Source: Pseudocercospora fijiensis CIRAD86
Lineage: Eukaryota; Ascomycota; Dothideomycetes; Mycosphaerellales; Mycosphaerellaceae
DNA length: 64,000 nucleotides
Reading direction: 5' to 3'
Assembly (NCBI RefSeq): GCF_000340215.1
Contig: NW_006921532.1
Location: 10,949,764 to 11,013,763 of the forward strand
A model generated the notes under the pieces. That model was not told the origin of the DNA and did not search any database. It saw nothing but the letters and a program-made list of their open reading frames with translations. The position numbers were made by a program, and so were the translations under genes. Of the stretch, positions 32,833 through 44,636 are shown piece after piece. Positions within the stretch are counted from its first letter, which is position 1. Each line of letters opens with the position of its first letter.

Positions 32833-35390
32833 TTTTTCCGTGCTACTATATAGTTAACAACCTAAAATATATAGATATTAGGTTAGCTAACAACGCGCTA
32901 AGGGTGCTCCTTAAGGAGTTAATAGAATAGCGCAAATTTAACGTCGCTAAGGTGCTAGACTTTGTTAAAAATAGCCTATTAAAGGACGAGTTTAGTAAGA
33001 TTAGTAGATAGTATATAAAGGTTAGTACTATCGCCTAGTCAAAGATTAGACCTAACATTAAGAGGGTGCGTAGTACTAAGCGTAGAAATGCGACTATTTA
33101 GCTAGACAACCTTCCTACCGCACTTAAAGGCCTTTGTAATAATATAGACGGCAAAGAGCTCTAATACCAGATAATTTCTAAGAAACTAAAGGGCTATATA
33201 GAGCGCGGTATTGTCTTCTAAACCTACTAGTAGCGAGAGTTATTAAATAGTAAGGCAGGAGATATAAGTATAGCCGTCGTTATCGTTATTATTGCTATTG
33301 CTATAGAAGGCAGGCGTATAACTAAGCTTACGAGCTTGCGTTCTATTGTTCGAATTACTAATTTTAAAAATTTAAAATATTACTAACTTATATGCTATAT
33401 AGTTGTTCTTGCTAGACGCAACTTATAAGACTACCGACCTAAGCTAGAACCTTTTTGTGATACACGTTCGTAATAGGTTAGAGTCCTAGTTGCTAGTAGG
33501 ATATATACTGCTCGAATCTTAGAAAGCTAAGCTAGTAGAAGCTAGACTTCGAGTTATTAAATCGTAGTTACCGCACTAGAAGGCTATTATAGCTATAGTC
33601 GACGACTCGGCCTTAGAATAGGCGGCTATTAATCTCTCCTTTAAAGAGCGACCTATACTTATTTATCTCTGCTAGCAGTACGTTAAGGAGACCTTCCTTC
33701 GCTCGTTTCTAGAAGCCTATTATCTAGAGATTGTAAGGCGATTCTACTATGCAATCTACTACGCCCGTAGTATAAGAGAGGTTACTATCGATATAAATTA
33801 GATATAGGGTTAGTTAGAAGAGAAGAAGCCGGTAGACTAGTAGAACAAGGCCTAATATATACGCTATAATTAGACTAGTAAGACGTTACGGAAATAGGCT
33901 ACTTAGGTACGGCTCTATAGTCTATTGCTGCTACAAATAAGGACAACTTTGCCTCTCGAGAGTTATTACTATACTATTAAGTATAACCGTAATAAGCGGA
34001 ACCTCGTATTCTATAACCTATATAGTATAGTTCTCGAGGTTCTTAAGGTAGACGATAGGCTAGCTTATAAGGCATAACTAGCTAGCTATAGGGTTAGCAA
34101 AGGCATATAATATTAGTACTAAAAGGGCCTTCTAAGCTTCGAGTCTCTACAACTACCGGCCGCTTAAGATCGCCTTCGAGAATAGGTAGATATTGCTATT
34201 AAATTAGAAGCTAAGGCGGCACCTATATATAAGGGCATACTGCGTAGTTATAACTATATAACTCCGGCTCGCTATAACTGCCTCGTATAGTTTTAAACCC
34301 GCCTACCTTGCTACTATACTCTACGAGACTATCTGTTTAATAGACTAGAAATTAGTAAGTTATAACAGCGACGATATATCGAGCTGTTTCTAGGCCTTAA
34401 CGTTATATTAGTTTACGAATACTAGCGCGTTCTCAACACTTAATAACTCGTAATCGAGGGTTACGAAGAAGACGCTGTTTCCTTAGTATAAACACCTTAA
34501 TTAAGAGACCTTCGAGGCTACTTTAAGGAAGCAGTAGAAACGCTAAATTTAAAGTATTAGCAAATAAAGGACGACCCTTCTATTAACCCTTCTATTAAGG
34601 ACTTATTCTATGCCTTCTACGTACGAAAGGTAAAGGACTTCTCGGACAGTTGCTATATACTAAATATTAACTAGTTTATCGCTAACCTATAAGAGGTCCT
34701 ATTTATAAGCGAGACCGAGCGATAGTAGACAAATTAGCTACCTTCTAAGCTAGCAATACTAACTCGCGCTCGACTGCGACCGATAACGCCGGAAACATAC
34801 TACCTCGTCTATTCTAATATAATACTACGGCCGTCGCCTTTAAAATAGCGTATTTAATTATTACCTATTTGCTAACCTATATTCTTATTACCTCCGCCTC
34901 CGCTAGGTAACCTTACTCTAAGGCTATTTCCGCGCCTTCTACCGCCCTCCTTTAATATACCGCGCCGCGAGACAATACTAGATATATAGTTCTTATAACC
35001 GCTCGATATAGCCGATATTAAAGAGGTAGATTTAATAGGAGATATAATAGTACGAGGTCTACCTACGCCGCTAGGTCTTCGCTACTTAACTAACTACTAG
35101 CATTAGAGTAAGCTATTATAGGTCTTTATATATAGTATTCGCGAGATTAACGGTATTACTATAGACGACCGTTACTTTACCGATTCTAGCCTCTCGTCCT
35201 TCGAGGAGCTTCTTATCTTCTATAACGTAGACTAGTATACTATAGACACGATAATAAGCTATATACGAGACGAGGATTACGAACGAGCGGCTAGGCGACT
35301 AACTAGTTAAATAATAGACGACTTAAAAAACGACGCTGCTAATAACCTACCTAGTAACAAGCGAGTTAGATAAGAAATAAGAGGTATAAG

Positions 35391-35964
35391 AACACATAGT
35401 AACCGCTAGTTAACTGCTAGTAAGTTAACCGCTAGTAAGTTAATAGCTCGTAGATAACGCACTAAATAATAACGAGGTCGAAGAGATAGTAATTAGCGTA
35501 GCTAGGCTTTCTAATATAGTCGTAGAAGGCGGTAATTATATAGTAACAACTCTTAGTATCTATAATAGTCTCTTCTACTATAAAATTGCTGCTTCTATAA
35601 TAGTTAAATAGTTAAATAGCCGCTTTACCGATAGGCTTAAGAGAGGCGCCCTTCTTAATCTAATTCGTTACTACGCCGAGCGGTTCTAAACGCTACTAAA
35701 CTAGAGGATTGCGGGTAGCTTATTGCCTAGTAATTACTAGTAAAAGACTGTGTTACTAACTCCGCTCTAGGTTTAGCTAAAACTTACTAAATTTCCTAAC
35801 ATACAGTAGTAACTACAGATACTAGGTATTAGGACTTCCGCCGCGTAGCTAGCACGAAGACAATAAGAGCTAGCGTAATAATACAATCCGCAAGCAAGCA
35901 GTAACTACGATCGAGTTTTGGGTTGTTCTCGGTCGAGAAGAGGCGCGCAGATTTTCATCGAACC
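35391..35964. other. degraded DNA between MULE-like element and Copia LTR
   Basis: RIP-mutated, with a three-fold direct repeat of about 15 bp (CCGCTAGTAAGTTAA-type) at 35,400-35,450. No coding assignment. From about 35,910 the composition becomes more balanced. Confidence 0.4.
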
Positions 35965-36083
35965 TAACTTAAAGTGTGTAGTGTATAGTATTACGTGCAT
36001 AATGCCTAAGGCTGAAACTGCGCACTTCATCTTTAGGCTTCCTATAGATTAGCCCTCTTCTAAATACACAATAGTTTACATTA
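35965..36083 (+). repeat. Copia left LTR
   Basis: Aligned without gaps to the right LTR. All differences (about 12) are G-to-A or C-to-T transitions, this copy being the mutated one. Confidence 0.9.
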
Positions 36084-36404
36084 AGTAGTTATAAGCCCCC
36101 TGCGTTTCCAACGCGTATAACACGTTTAATACGTATTCTAATAGTTACTCCGACTGCTACGTAGTTAGCGCTTATTACTAAAAATTGCGCCGACACTATT
36201 GTCGTCGCCGCTACCCTCGCCGCCCTCGAGTATTCTAGCAGGTGCTAGACTCGAGTCGGCTACTATTAGTGTTAGCTGTCCGCTATACCGGTTTCTAACA
36301 TTAGTGTTAGCTATCCGCTATACTAGAATATAGGCGCGCCTGTCGGCCGCCCTTCTTAACATCGCCGTCGCTGTCCGCAATAGCTCCCTCTACAACTACT
36401 AACG

Positions 36405-37580
36405 CTTATATAAGCAACATCCCTAAGCTAAAGAACAAGGAGAATTATCTAGTATAGGCCTACGCCGCTAAAGGCGCCCTTAAAGGTATATCGGTCTAGC
36501 GCTATATGTAAGGCACCCGCTAGCGACCCCTTACTAAGGCATCTAGTAAGACTTCTAAAGAGTTTAAAGACCGCTAAGATAAATGGGACTCTAAAGATTA
36601 AATAGCACGTACCTAGATCTTTGCCAATTGTATTAGTAACATTTAACAATTACTGCTTAGTCTGTCTACATCCTAGGAAGTATAGGACTTCCTTAAGAAG
36701 AAATACACTAGTAAAGGTAGGTCTACTAAATTCATGCTCTACTAGGAATATATTACCCTTCGGTATAATAGCAAGGACATTAAGAAGTTCTACAATGAAT
36801 ATAAGAAGAAGCTCGGTGCCTTAAAGGATACTAAATTGGCTATTAGTTAATACTAGGCTATCTATATGTTTATTATACAAATCGCACCGTTCTACGAGGC
36901 TTTCGTATAGATACGACGTAAGCAGATACGCGCCTTAGAATACACTATTAATAACAGCACCCTTAACAACATTATTAGCGCGTTGCTTAATAAGAATATA
37001 GCTTAACTAAACTAGGCCTAATATAGTAGCTTCTTCGGTCTTTAACGCTAACTATAATAGCAAGGTAGCAATAGCAATAATAACAACGGTCGAGGTAACT
37101 CGAACCGTAGCGGTCGTAGTAGCCGCGGAAACAGCAACAATAGTCGAGGCCGCGGTAGAAGCAACTAGAATTAGAATAGTTACTAGTCTAACCGTAAGAA
37201 GTGCGCCTATTATTAGGGGTCGCACCCTTCCGACCGCTGCTATACTAAATACCCTTATCTAAAGGAAGAAGACCGACTACGTCGTAAATAGTAGAAGGCT
37301 AAGAAGAAGGGGGTGTAGCAGCAATAGCAGCAGCGTAGACTAACTGCTTAGCAACAGTAGCAGCCGCTATCTAGTTAGAATAGTGCTTAGGGGCTATATG
37401 CGGCTAATGCTACCCCGGGGGTGTTATTAGACCTAAACAACAATTACGCCTTTACTGCAAGCACTATAGTTACCGTTAGCAACTAGGTTTCTACGGCTCT
37501 TACTGCTAGCACTCGTACTACTAATTAGGTTGTCGACTTAGGTACTAGCATACACATAGTTAACGACCCTTTATTGCTTA
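36405..37580 (+). pseudogene. Copia gag and start of protease
   Basis: Gag region (KLKNKENYLVQAYAAKGALK onward, UBN2-like), then an Asn/Arg/Gly-rich stretch and a zinc knuckle KKCAYY-GSHPSDRCY in which the second Cys has become Tyr. The protease block reads VVDLGTSIHIVND just before the Gypsy insertion. Numerous Gln-type stops. Confidence 0.85.
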
Positions 37581-37585
37581 TTAAA

Positions 37586-37781
37586 TGTGAGAAGGGTATG
37601 TTAGCAGGTAGATAGGGTGGTAGTAGGTATAGGTAGTATTCGATAAGGATCTAGGAGGAGAGGGAGGAAGGTAGGAGAGTTAGCCTAACGCTAAGCGCCA
37701 AGCCCGGCCTAAGGCACTAAGACCCTAGCTTTACTCGGCCTAATTATATACCAATCACGTGTAGCCTCTTTGGCTCTAATA
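37586..37781 (-). repeat. Gypsy 3' LTR
   Basis: Same length as its partner and nearly identical; end reads CTCTAATA where the partner has CTCTGACA, a pair of RIP-type transitions. Confidence 0.9.
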
Positions 37782-38989
37782 TACGCTTCCCTTCTAAAGG
37801 CCGCGCCCTCGTAGCCTGTCTATATTCTACGACCTCTATTGCCGCTAACTTAGCAAGTCTAATAAGCTGCTTAGCCCGCGCTAAATTAAACACTTAACTA
37901 CCTAATTATATAACTATATTAAACCTTACCTCCAAACAACACAATATACAACTCTAACTACGCTATCTCTATATATAATAAACTATAAAGTAATATATAT
38001 CTATAAGAATTGAGGGCCTTCGACTAATTACAATACGAGCGCGTCTTCCCTACTATAATAGGTAGACGTACGAGGTATTGCAGCACTGCCTCCGTTCTAA
38101 GTAATGTCGTATCGAGTTCTTTGCGTCTACTCTTAAAAGACCTAGCAATGTCCGCTTCCGAGGGTTTGTCCGGTTCCGAGGGTTATTGTTCTTATTGTTC
38201 GTAGTTTCGCTAGCCCTAATTAGCTAGGTTTGGCAGCCTTTAAGTGTTAATCTTATCTTATCTTTTTAAAAACACAGCTCGTCTAGTTTCTATAGGTAAA
38301 GGCTATTATAAGTGCAGTAGTAGAGGTTCGCCTCGCTTGAAGGGTTAGATAGATCGAGGAGTAACCTATTGTCCGTAAGATCGACCCTAGCTAGCTTAGC
38401 TCTATAGTTTTGCCCTTAGTTAGTCCATTAGTCGCTTAATCTTTTAACTTAGTTAAAGTTTTAACTTAGCCTTAAAGTTTTTTAATTAAACCTTTAACAG
38501 GCTTAAAGCTTTTAATTAAAGTTTTGATTAAAGGTGCCTTAGGCTCGTAGTGTAGGTAAGGTTGTGTCTGTAGGCGTAGCGACAATAGCAAGTAATGTTA
38601 ACAATAGCAGCGCTAGTCGCCTTAGCGCCAACTTTACCTTCTTCTAATTTCCTTCTTTAACTAACAATAACTTAGCAACACCGTTACTAATATAGCCGCG
38701 CCGGCCGCGCCGTCCTTGCCGATCGCCTAGGTCTCGAGGCCCCGATAGAATAAAGGAATAAGAGGGGGACCTGTAGGGCGCGTTAGTAAAGAGGTAGAGT
38801 CCTTAAAAGAGTATACGATTAATTGATTAACGCGTCGTAGCGCGCCTAGTATAGTCTTATTGTCCTTTGTTGCTAACACTTGCTTGTCTCTAATTAGTTA
38901 GCTTAATAGCACCCTAGGGGTAGCATTGTTCCTAGGCCTTTCTAGTAACATTATAGGCCCTTAGTCTTCTTCTTGTTCTTTACGCTAGT
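37782..38989 (-). other. Gypsy 3' untranslated region
   Basis: 1.2 kb between the chromodomain and the LTR. It contains an AT-rich low-complexity zone at 38,440-38,545 made of AACTTT/TTAATTAAA units. No coding assignment. Confidence 0.5.
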
Positions 38990-41900
38990 CTAATACTTAT
39001 CTAACAACTCAGTTATGTCTTTAAAAGAGTCTTTAGCTTCCTACGAGTCCCATTTAGGTAAATAGCCTTGCTACCTTAGCAGGTACTCCTTCTTGCCTTG
39101 CCTAGTGCGATACTATAGGATACGTTCTATAGACTACAGCTCCTTACTATCCGCTAGTATGTCTTCGTGTTCTATAGGGGCTTTATCCCCTTCGCGTAGG
39201 TAGTACGGCTTAAGGAGGGATATATAGAAGGTATTATAGATAGTGTAATAAGGTAGGAGCTATAACTAATAGGCCTATACGGAGGAGCCTTTAACTTCTC
39301 GAATGCGGAATGGGCTAATGTATCTTAGTACGAGCTTGGGCCTTGTTTTGCCGTTAGGTAATAGGTGCTTGCGGATGCGGAGGTTCTTAGTACTTAGTAT
39401 AACTATATCGCCTTGTTTAAAGGTTATCGGCGTATAGTGCTTGTCGTAGTAGGTCTTTTAGTACTCTTAAGCCTTTGTTAACTTCTCGGCTATCTTAGTA
39501 TAGATTTCTCGCATCTTCTAGACACGTTCTATTGCCGCTAGTGTCTCTAGTACTTGACGCGCTTCCCTTTCCTTACGCTCGGCCTCGAGCGAGGTAAATA
39601 GATCTTATAGTAACGCGGCGTTTTGACCCATTATAGCTATATATAGTGAAACCTTAGTTAATAAGTGTACACTGTTGTTGTATACGAATTCTATAGGCTG
39701 TAGGAGATTAACCCAATCCCTAGGATTCTCGTTAATGTAACTGCGTAGGTACTGCTATAGGGTAGCATTCTGCCTCTCTGTTTGACCGTTAGTCTATAGA
39801 TAGAAGGCTATTAATAGCCGATGCTTTAGTCTTAGCTATAGGCATATTTCGCTCTAATAGTGCGATGTGAATGTCGTGCCCCTATCGGAGACTATCCCCT
39901 TAGGGGTTCCCTAATAGGTATAGAAGATGTTAGTCTATAGCGCCTCTACTATATTAATAGCAGTCCAATCCTTCCGCGCCGGGATATATCGAGCGCCTTT
40001 AGTAAATCGATCTACTATAATAAGGATAGCATTATACATATCCTTGCTACCCCTACGCTTAGTAGGAGGAAGGCCTATAATAAAGTCCATTATAAGCTTA
40101 GTAAATAGCTTCTTTAGAACAGGGAGTAAAGACAACTCGCTAAATAGTAAGTGCTTTAGTGCTTTAACTCGCTAGCATACTATATAGGTCTACATATACT
40201 CCTTTATATGCCGCTTACTATTTGGCTAGTAGTATGTACGCGATAGTAACTCGTGCGACCTCTCTATGCTATAGTAACTAGCGAGCTTACTATTATAGTG
40301 CCTCTTTAAAAGCTCTTATCTAATCGATTGTTTAGCGGGGATATAGTATCTGCCCTTGAACTTTAAGTAACCTTTATCGTCGATCGACTAATTGTTGTTA
40401 CTCTTACCGGATCGAGTCGCCCGCCTACTTACAAGCTTATTAATGCGCTCGATAGCAAAGGCGTCCCTCTACTAAGCACGTAACAGCTCATCTATAAACG
40501 ATTAACTATCCCCGTTTGCAAGGTTATTTAATAGCACCTATACTATCGAACGAGGTATGCATTATATATATCTAATAGCACTAGCAGCCGGATTAACTGC
40601 AACCTCTTCTATAGTGCTATCGCTATAGATAGCAATATCTTTAATCGAGTCGTTATAGCTCGAGCGATCTACGTCCTTTTTAACGTATACTAGAAGAACG
40701 ACAACTCCGCTATAGTATTTATTGCCGCCGCGGGGTCCGGAAGTCCGCTTATCCTACGCCTGCTTTATAGCAAGGTCTATAGCAATCTTATACTGCAGGG
40801 TTAGAAACAGAGAATTAATATATTAGGTTTCGCTATCGTAATTAGGTCGCCTCGATAGGCTATTAGTAGGGTTACTTACGCCTAGCCGATGTAATATATT
40901 AAAATCGAACCCAGCGAGGTAGACGGCCTATCTAGCCTATCGACCTATAACCCTAGTAACCTTCGTAATTCTACGGAGGTTGTTATAGTCCGTATAGACC
41001 TAAACAGGGTACTAAGCACTATCGAGATAATAGCGCTAGTGCTTAAAGGCTTCTACGATTGCTAGGAGCTCTTGCTTATAGGTCTCGTACCGACGTTCTA
41101 CGTCGATTATCTTCCGTAAAAAGAAGGCAATCGGGTGCTAATAGGTATTATTAGCCTACTGTGACATAATAGCTAATACAGCGAACTGTGAAGCGTCAGT
41201 TTCAATTCGGATCTGCTTACTTAGCACGAAATAGTGCAACAAGGGGACATTAGTAAAGCGTTGCTTTAGGCCGTTAAAAGCGGCTTGTGCTCTGTTAGTC
41301 TATTTAAACTCTCTAGTTAGGTTGGCCTTAGTTTTAGTAAGCTCAGTTAGGGGCATTATATGCTGTAAATAGCCCTTAATAAACCGACGGTAGAAGTTAG
41401 CAAAACCTAGGAATAATTGAAGCTCTTTAATAGACGTAGGAACGGGCTATTTAGTAATTGTTTTAATCCGGTTAGGATTAGCCTTAACACCCTCGGTTGA
41501 AATAAGAAAGCCAAGGAATAACACCTCCTTAGTAGCAAAGGTGCATTTAGAAGGCTTGCAATACAAGCTATAGGCCCTTAGGCGATCGAGTACCTTACGG
41601 ACTATAGCCTAGTATTCCGCAATATTAGGAGAGTATGTATAAACTAGGATGTTATCTAGGTAAACTATACAGAGGTGATCTAATAGGCCTAATAGGGCCC
41701 GATTAATATAGGACTAGAATGTAGTAGGGGCATTAGCTAGCCTAAATAGTATAACTAAGTACTTAAAATAGCTATAGCGAGTACGAAAGGCTGTCTTCTA
41801 TTTATCGCCCTTGCGAATACGGATGCGGTAATAGGCGTCCTTAATGTCTAATATAGTATAGTAGTAGGCACTAGAAAGGCGATCGAGGGTCTTATTAATA

Positions 41901-42648
41901 AGAGGAAGTAGACAACGATCTTTAATAGTAACAGCATTAAGTCTACGGTAATCGACGTATAACCGTAGGCTACTATCCTTCTTTAGAACAAATAGGATTA
42001 GTGCACTAGCAGGGCTGTTACTATACCGAATGCGACCGTTAGCTAGATTTTCCTCTAGGTACTTACGCAATATAGCGAGCTCTCGTTTACTAAGGTTGTA
42101 GAGGGGACTAAAAGGAACCTCTTTGCCCTCTATAATGTTAATCTTATAATCTGTCTCCTTAAATATAGGCAATGTCGATGCTAAGTAGTGTTTAAATATA
42201 TTAATGTAGGTCTCTCGAATAGGCTCTAGTATACGTTCGAGCTAATTAGAGTCTATGCCGTTAGGGGGCATAGGTTCTTCGTTATCCCTACCGAGCAGGT
42301 CGGCAGTCGGATTAGCTAGGGTTAGGTTGCTAATAAATAGGACCCTAATATCGTTAGGGCACTCGCTAATATTAATGTGTTTAATATCCTCTTTCCTAGC
42401 GATTCTAAATCGCTACTATTAGCTGCCTAGGTCTATAACTATAGCGTAGTACTTAAGAACAGGGTTGCTAATAACAATATCGGATAGGAGGCTGTCTATG
42501 TCTACCGCGTAGGCAGTAAAGTTTAGTAGGCGTTCATTTCCGAGGTCGTCTTTTAGAACTATAGGAACATAGTAGGCTCTATAGGTCAAGTGCCGAGCGT
42601 TATTAAACTAAGCAAGAGTTAGCAGGTCAGTCTTCGGCAGTTATCGAA
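38990..42648 (-). pseudogene. Gypsy pol: reverse transcriptase, RNase H, integrase, chromodomain
   Basis: Reverse transcriptase at about 41,600-42,180 with SPASALILFVLKKDSSLRLY, VDYRRLNAVTIKD and the catalytic box VYLDNILVY instead of YLDD. RNase H follows to about 40,900. Integrase at about 40,300-39,650 has SKRHIKEYM..C, then MDFIIGLPPTKRRG and VSDRGTTF. The chromodomain at about 39,020-39,150 reads KKEYLLR-QGYLPKWDS-EA. Stops are Gln- and Trp-type. The reading frame at the right end is cut by the hAT insertion. Confidence 0.9.
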
Positions 42649-42656
42649 GGTCTAAT

Positions 42657-42730
42657 TAGACCCCGCAGTGGTTCGGGTTGGTTTGGTTTGGTTTGCTAAG
42701 CCGAAACTCTGGTTTGGTTTGGGTTGGTTT
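42657..42730 (+). repeat. hAT left terminal inverted repeat and subterminal GGTTTG repeats
   Basis: The 20-bp TIR is followed by several GGTTTG/GGGTTGGTTTG units. The CA and TG in the TIR have not been mutated. Confidence 0.9.
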
Positions 42731-43294
42731 GCTAAGCAACTACATAAGTAGCTGGTTCGAACCATATAATTTATCGGTTTTTAAGAAGTGTACGAATGTA
42801 TACGTAGCTTCAAGCAAGCCCTTTGTAAGACTCAGCAGTGTGGCCGGCAGCGTAGCCGGCATTTTTAGTCCTTAGTACTTATAGAATTTTCGAATCCTAC
42901 TCAGGCTACGTAGTTGTATAAAGGTACTTATATGACCTCAAATCCATAGACAATTAGCTAAGGGCACTAACCAATCAAAAGCATACACACATATAAGGCA
43001 TTATAGTTTAGTTCGGAAACTGCACTCCTTAGGTATGAACTTCATCCTTTCGTTTACGGTTCAATTCCCTAACTGCTTAGCAGAATGTCTTTATCCAGAT
43101 CTAGGTAGAACTCATCGATTTCCCTAGAAGTCCTCCTCCTTAAGAAGTTTATACACTTTCCTACCGAACTATTCGACAATATCAAGTACTAGGATAGCTC
43201 CTCCCTCGGTATCGGTATAGTATATAAAAGAGCTATAAGGCAGCTCTGCAGAACGTTCCACTAGTCACTCGCTATACTAAGGCCGAATGCTAGT
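42731..43294. other. hAT left spacer
   Basis: Contains the first GCCGGC cluster (42,841-42,861). Less strongly RIP-mutated than the rest of the island. No coding assignment. Confidence 0.4.
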
Positions 43295-43585
43295 TCGTTC
43301 CTTAGAACTCTTAGTTATTTGGGAGATATAAAGGGTAGGGCAGGTAGTAACTTCGTGTTGTATAAGGAGGTAGAGGCTGCTATAGAAGAGGCCTTCAACC
43401 TATAGAAGATAGTAAAAGATATAGAGGCAGCTATAGGTCTAGGTACCTAGTTGAATTTCTAGTAGGTAGAGTATAAGGATATTTAGAGGGAGTATTAGGT
43501 AGAGTTACGAAGGCAGGTGTATAATATGCTCTAGAAAACAGGGATAGTGCCTATAACTATGACTATTAGGCTCTTCAACCTTCCT
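43295..43585 (+). pseudogene. unknown cargo exon of the hAT element
   Basis: A plus-strand frame reads as protein with only Gln-type stops: FLRTLSYLGDIKGRAGSNF, then YKEVEAAIEEAFNL, IVKDIEAAIGLGT and ELRRQVYNML. It is helical and charged, with no family I recognise. It is followed at 43,671 by a GCCGGC cluster in the same orientation, which in the other genes marks introns or spacers. Confidence 0.4.
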
Positions 43586-43948
43586 TATTTTTCCCTGTTT
43601 TCTTTTTATAAAAATCTAAACTAATACAAATCAACCGGAATGTCTATCTTCTTTTAGTTCTTTGAAAAACCTAGCAGCGTAGCTAGCAGCGTAGCCGGCA
43701 GCGTGGCCGGCAGCGTAGCCGGCCTTTTTACTCCTTAGTACTAACGGGATTTTAGGAGACTTCTATTCCGTACGGCCAATAAAGCATACTGTACTATGTA
43801 TATATACTTAGAGAGTATTTAGAGCGCGGTATGCAGCGCCGTATAATAGCGGCTCATTTCGTATATAGAAAAGCTTATAGACGACACTACGAATATCCTT
43901 CCTACTAGTATATCTATCCTATCTAGCACTATCTCGAATATAGATATT

Positions 43949-44636
43949 CTAGCCTTTTAGAATCTAATCGAGTGCTTTAAAATCCTTGTCTATAATCGTT
44001 ATACGCTTCGCGTAGATAGCTATAAGGTTGACCGCTAAAATAGTATTAGTATAGTCCGAAAAGAGGTAGAAGAGAAATATACATTCGAAGATACGAACCA
44101 GGTAGGCTTCTATAGCCTCTTAAAGGGCGCCTATCGCGGAGGCTTAGAAGCGAAGGTCTATTCTATAATCCTAGGCAATTTCGCGAATAAGTCGTTAGAA
44201 AGGAGTTTTGCGGATTAGGAGCTTAGAACTCTTCTAATACTGCCGAATCTCACGGAGGGCTACGGCTAAAGAAGGATTAGTAAAAAGACAGTAAGAATGC
44301 CGGCTACGCTGCCGGCTACGCTACCGGCTATAAATAGGACTTACTTCCTAGGCGCTATCGACGCTTCGCACGATTGCTACTAGTAGCAGAAGCGCTAGTT
44401 GTCGTCTTGCGTAGAGCCTTGCCCGCCGTTGTCTTGCGCGGAGCCTTGCCCGCCGTTGTCTTACGCGGAGCCTTGCTCGCGACGCCCTTTCTAGCACCGG
44501 AGCTAGCGGCAGTAGTAGCAGCTATCTTACGTTGATGTACTATACTCGTTCTATTATTTCCGATCTTATTGCGACCCGCAGAAGTACTAGGTCCCTTCTT
44601 ACGAGGCGTCGTAACTTAGTTAAGTGGACTCGCTAT
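43949..44636 (-). pseudogene. histone H3-like protein A carried by the hAT element
   Basis: Three exons fit exactly (44636-44345, 44265-44083, 44034-43949; 186 codons plus stop) with GTAAGT/GTATAT donors, a TACTAAT branch point in each intron and TTTAG acceptors. The first splice restores LGTVALREIR, the H3 alpha-N entry. The fold continues TPFQRLIREIA, DYRIDLRFQASAIGAL (canonical DFKTDLRFQSSAI), EAYLVRIFE and, after the second splice, AIYAKRITIIDKD (canonical AIHAKRVTIMPKD). The N-terminal tail is about 97 residues, far longer than the usual 38, and holds three 27-bp repeats coding for GKAPRKTTA, resembling the K14-K18 region of the H3 tail. The presumed start is ATA, an ATG changed by RIP; internal stops are all former Gln codons. 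The histone call is very strong. Whether it once acted as a core H3, a variant or an inhibitor cannot be told. Confidence 0.85.
44401..44481 (-). repeat. three 27-bp repeats in the histone tail
   Basis: Three consecutive 27-bp units, each coding for a near-identical AGKAPRKTT-type nonapeptide. Confidence 0.85.

Larger units (their letters stand above)
27971..32858 (-). mobile_element. Tad1-like LINE retrotransposon inserted in the MULE-like element
   Basis: The insertion is flanked by a perfect 19-bp target-site duplication (AACCTAAAATATATAGATA at 27,952-27,970 and 32,859-32,877). It has a 5' end followed after 26 nt by an ORF1 ATG, two ORFs on the minus strand and, instead of poly(A), a short GATA-repeat tail at its 3' end (27,966-27,982). 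Full length appears to be present (4.9 kb). It is RIP-inactivated. Confidence 0.9.
27531..35390 (+). mobile_element. probable Mutator-like (MULE) DNA transposon, RIP-degraded and split by a LINE
   Basis: A single long plus-strand frame with Gln-type stops begins at about 27,531 (MPPILSKLVSLFRPNRVLY) and is interrupted at 27,970. It resumes at 32,878 in the same frame (YNLKYID then RLANNALRVLLKELIEQ) and runs to about 35,390. Around 33,410-33,470 it reads LLDATYKTTDLSQNLFVIHV, like the first catalytic block of MULE transposases, followed about 60 residues later by IVDDSALEQAAINLSF and LICLC-type sequence (YLC..Y, probably C..H before mutation). The C-terminal part is Pro/Leu-rich and unfamiliar. 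Terminal inverted repeats were not found, so the element limits are approximate and the family call rests on the catalytic blocks only. Confidence 0.5.
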
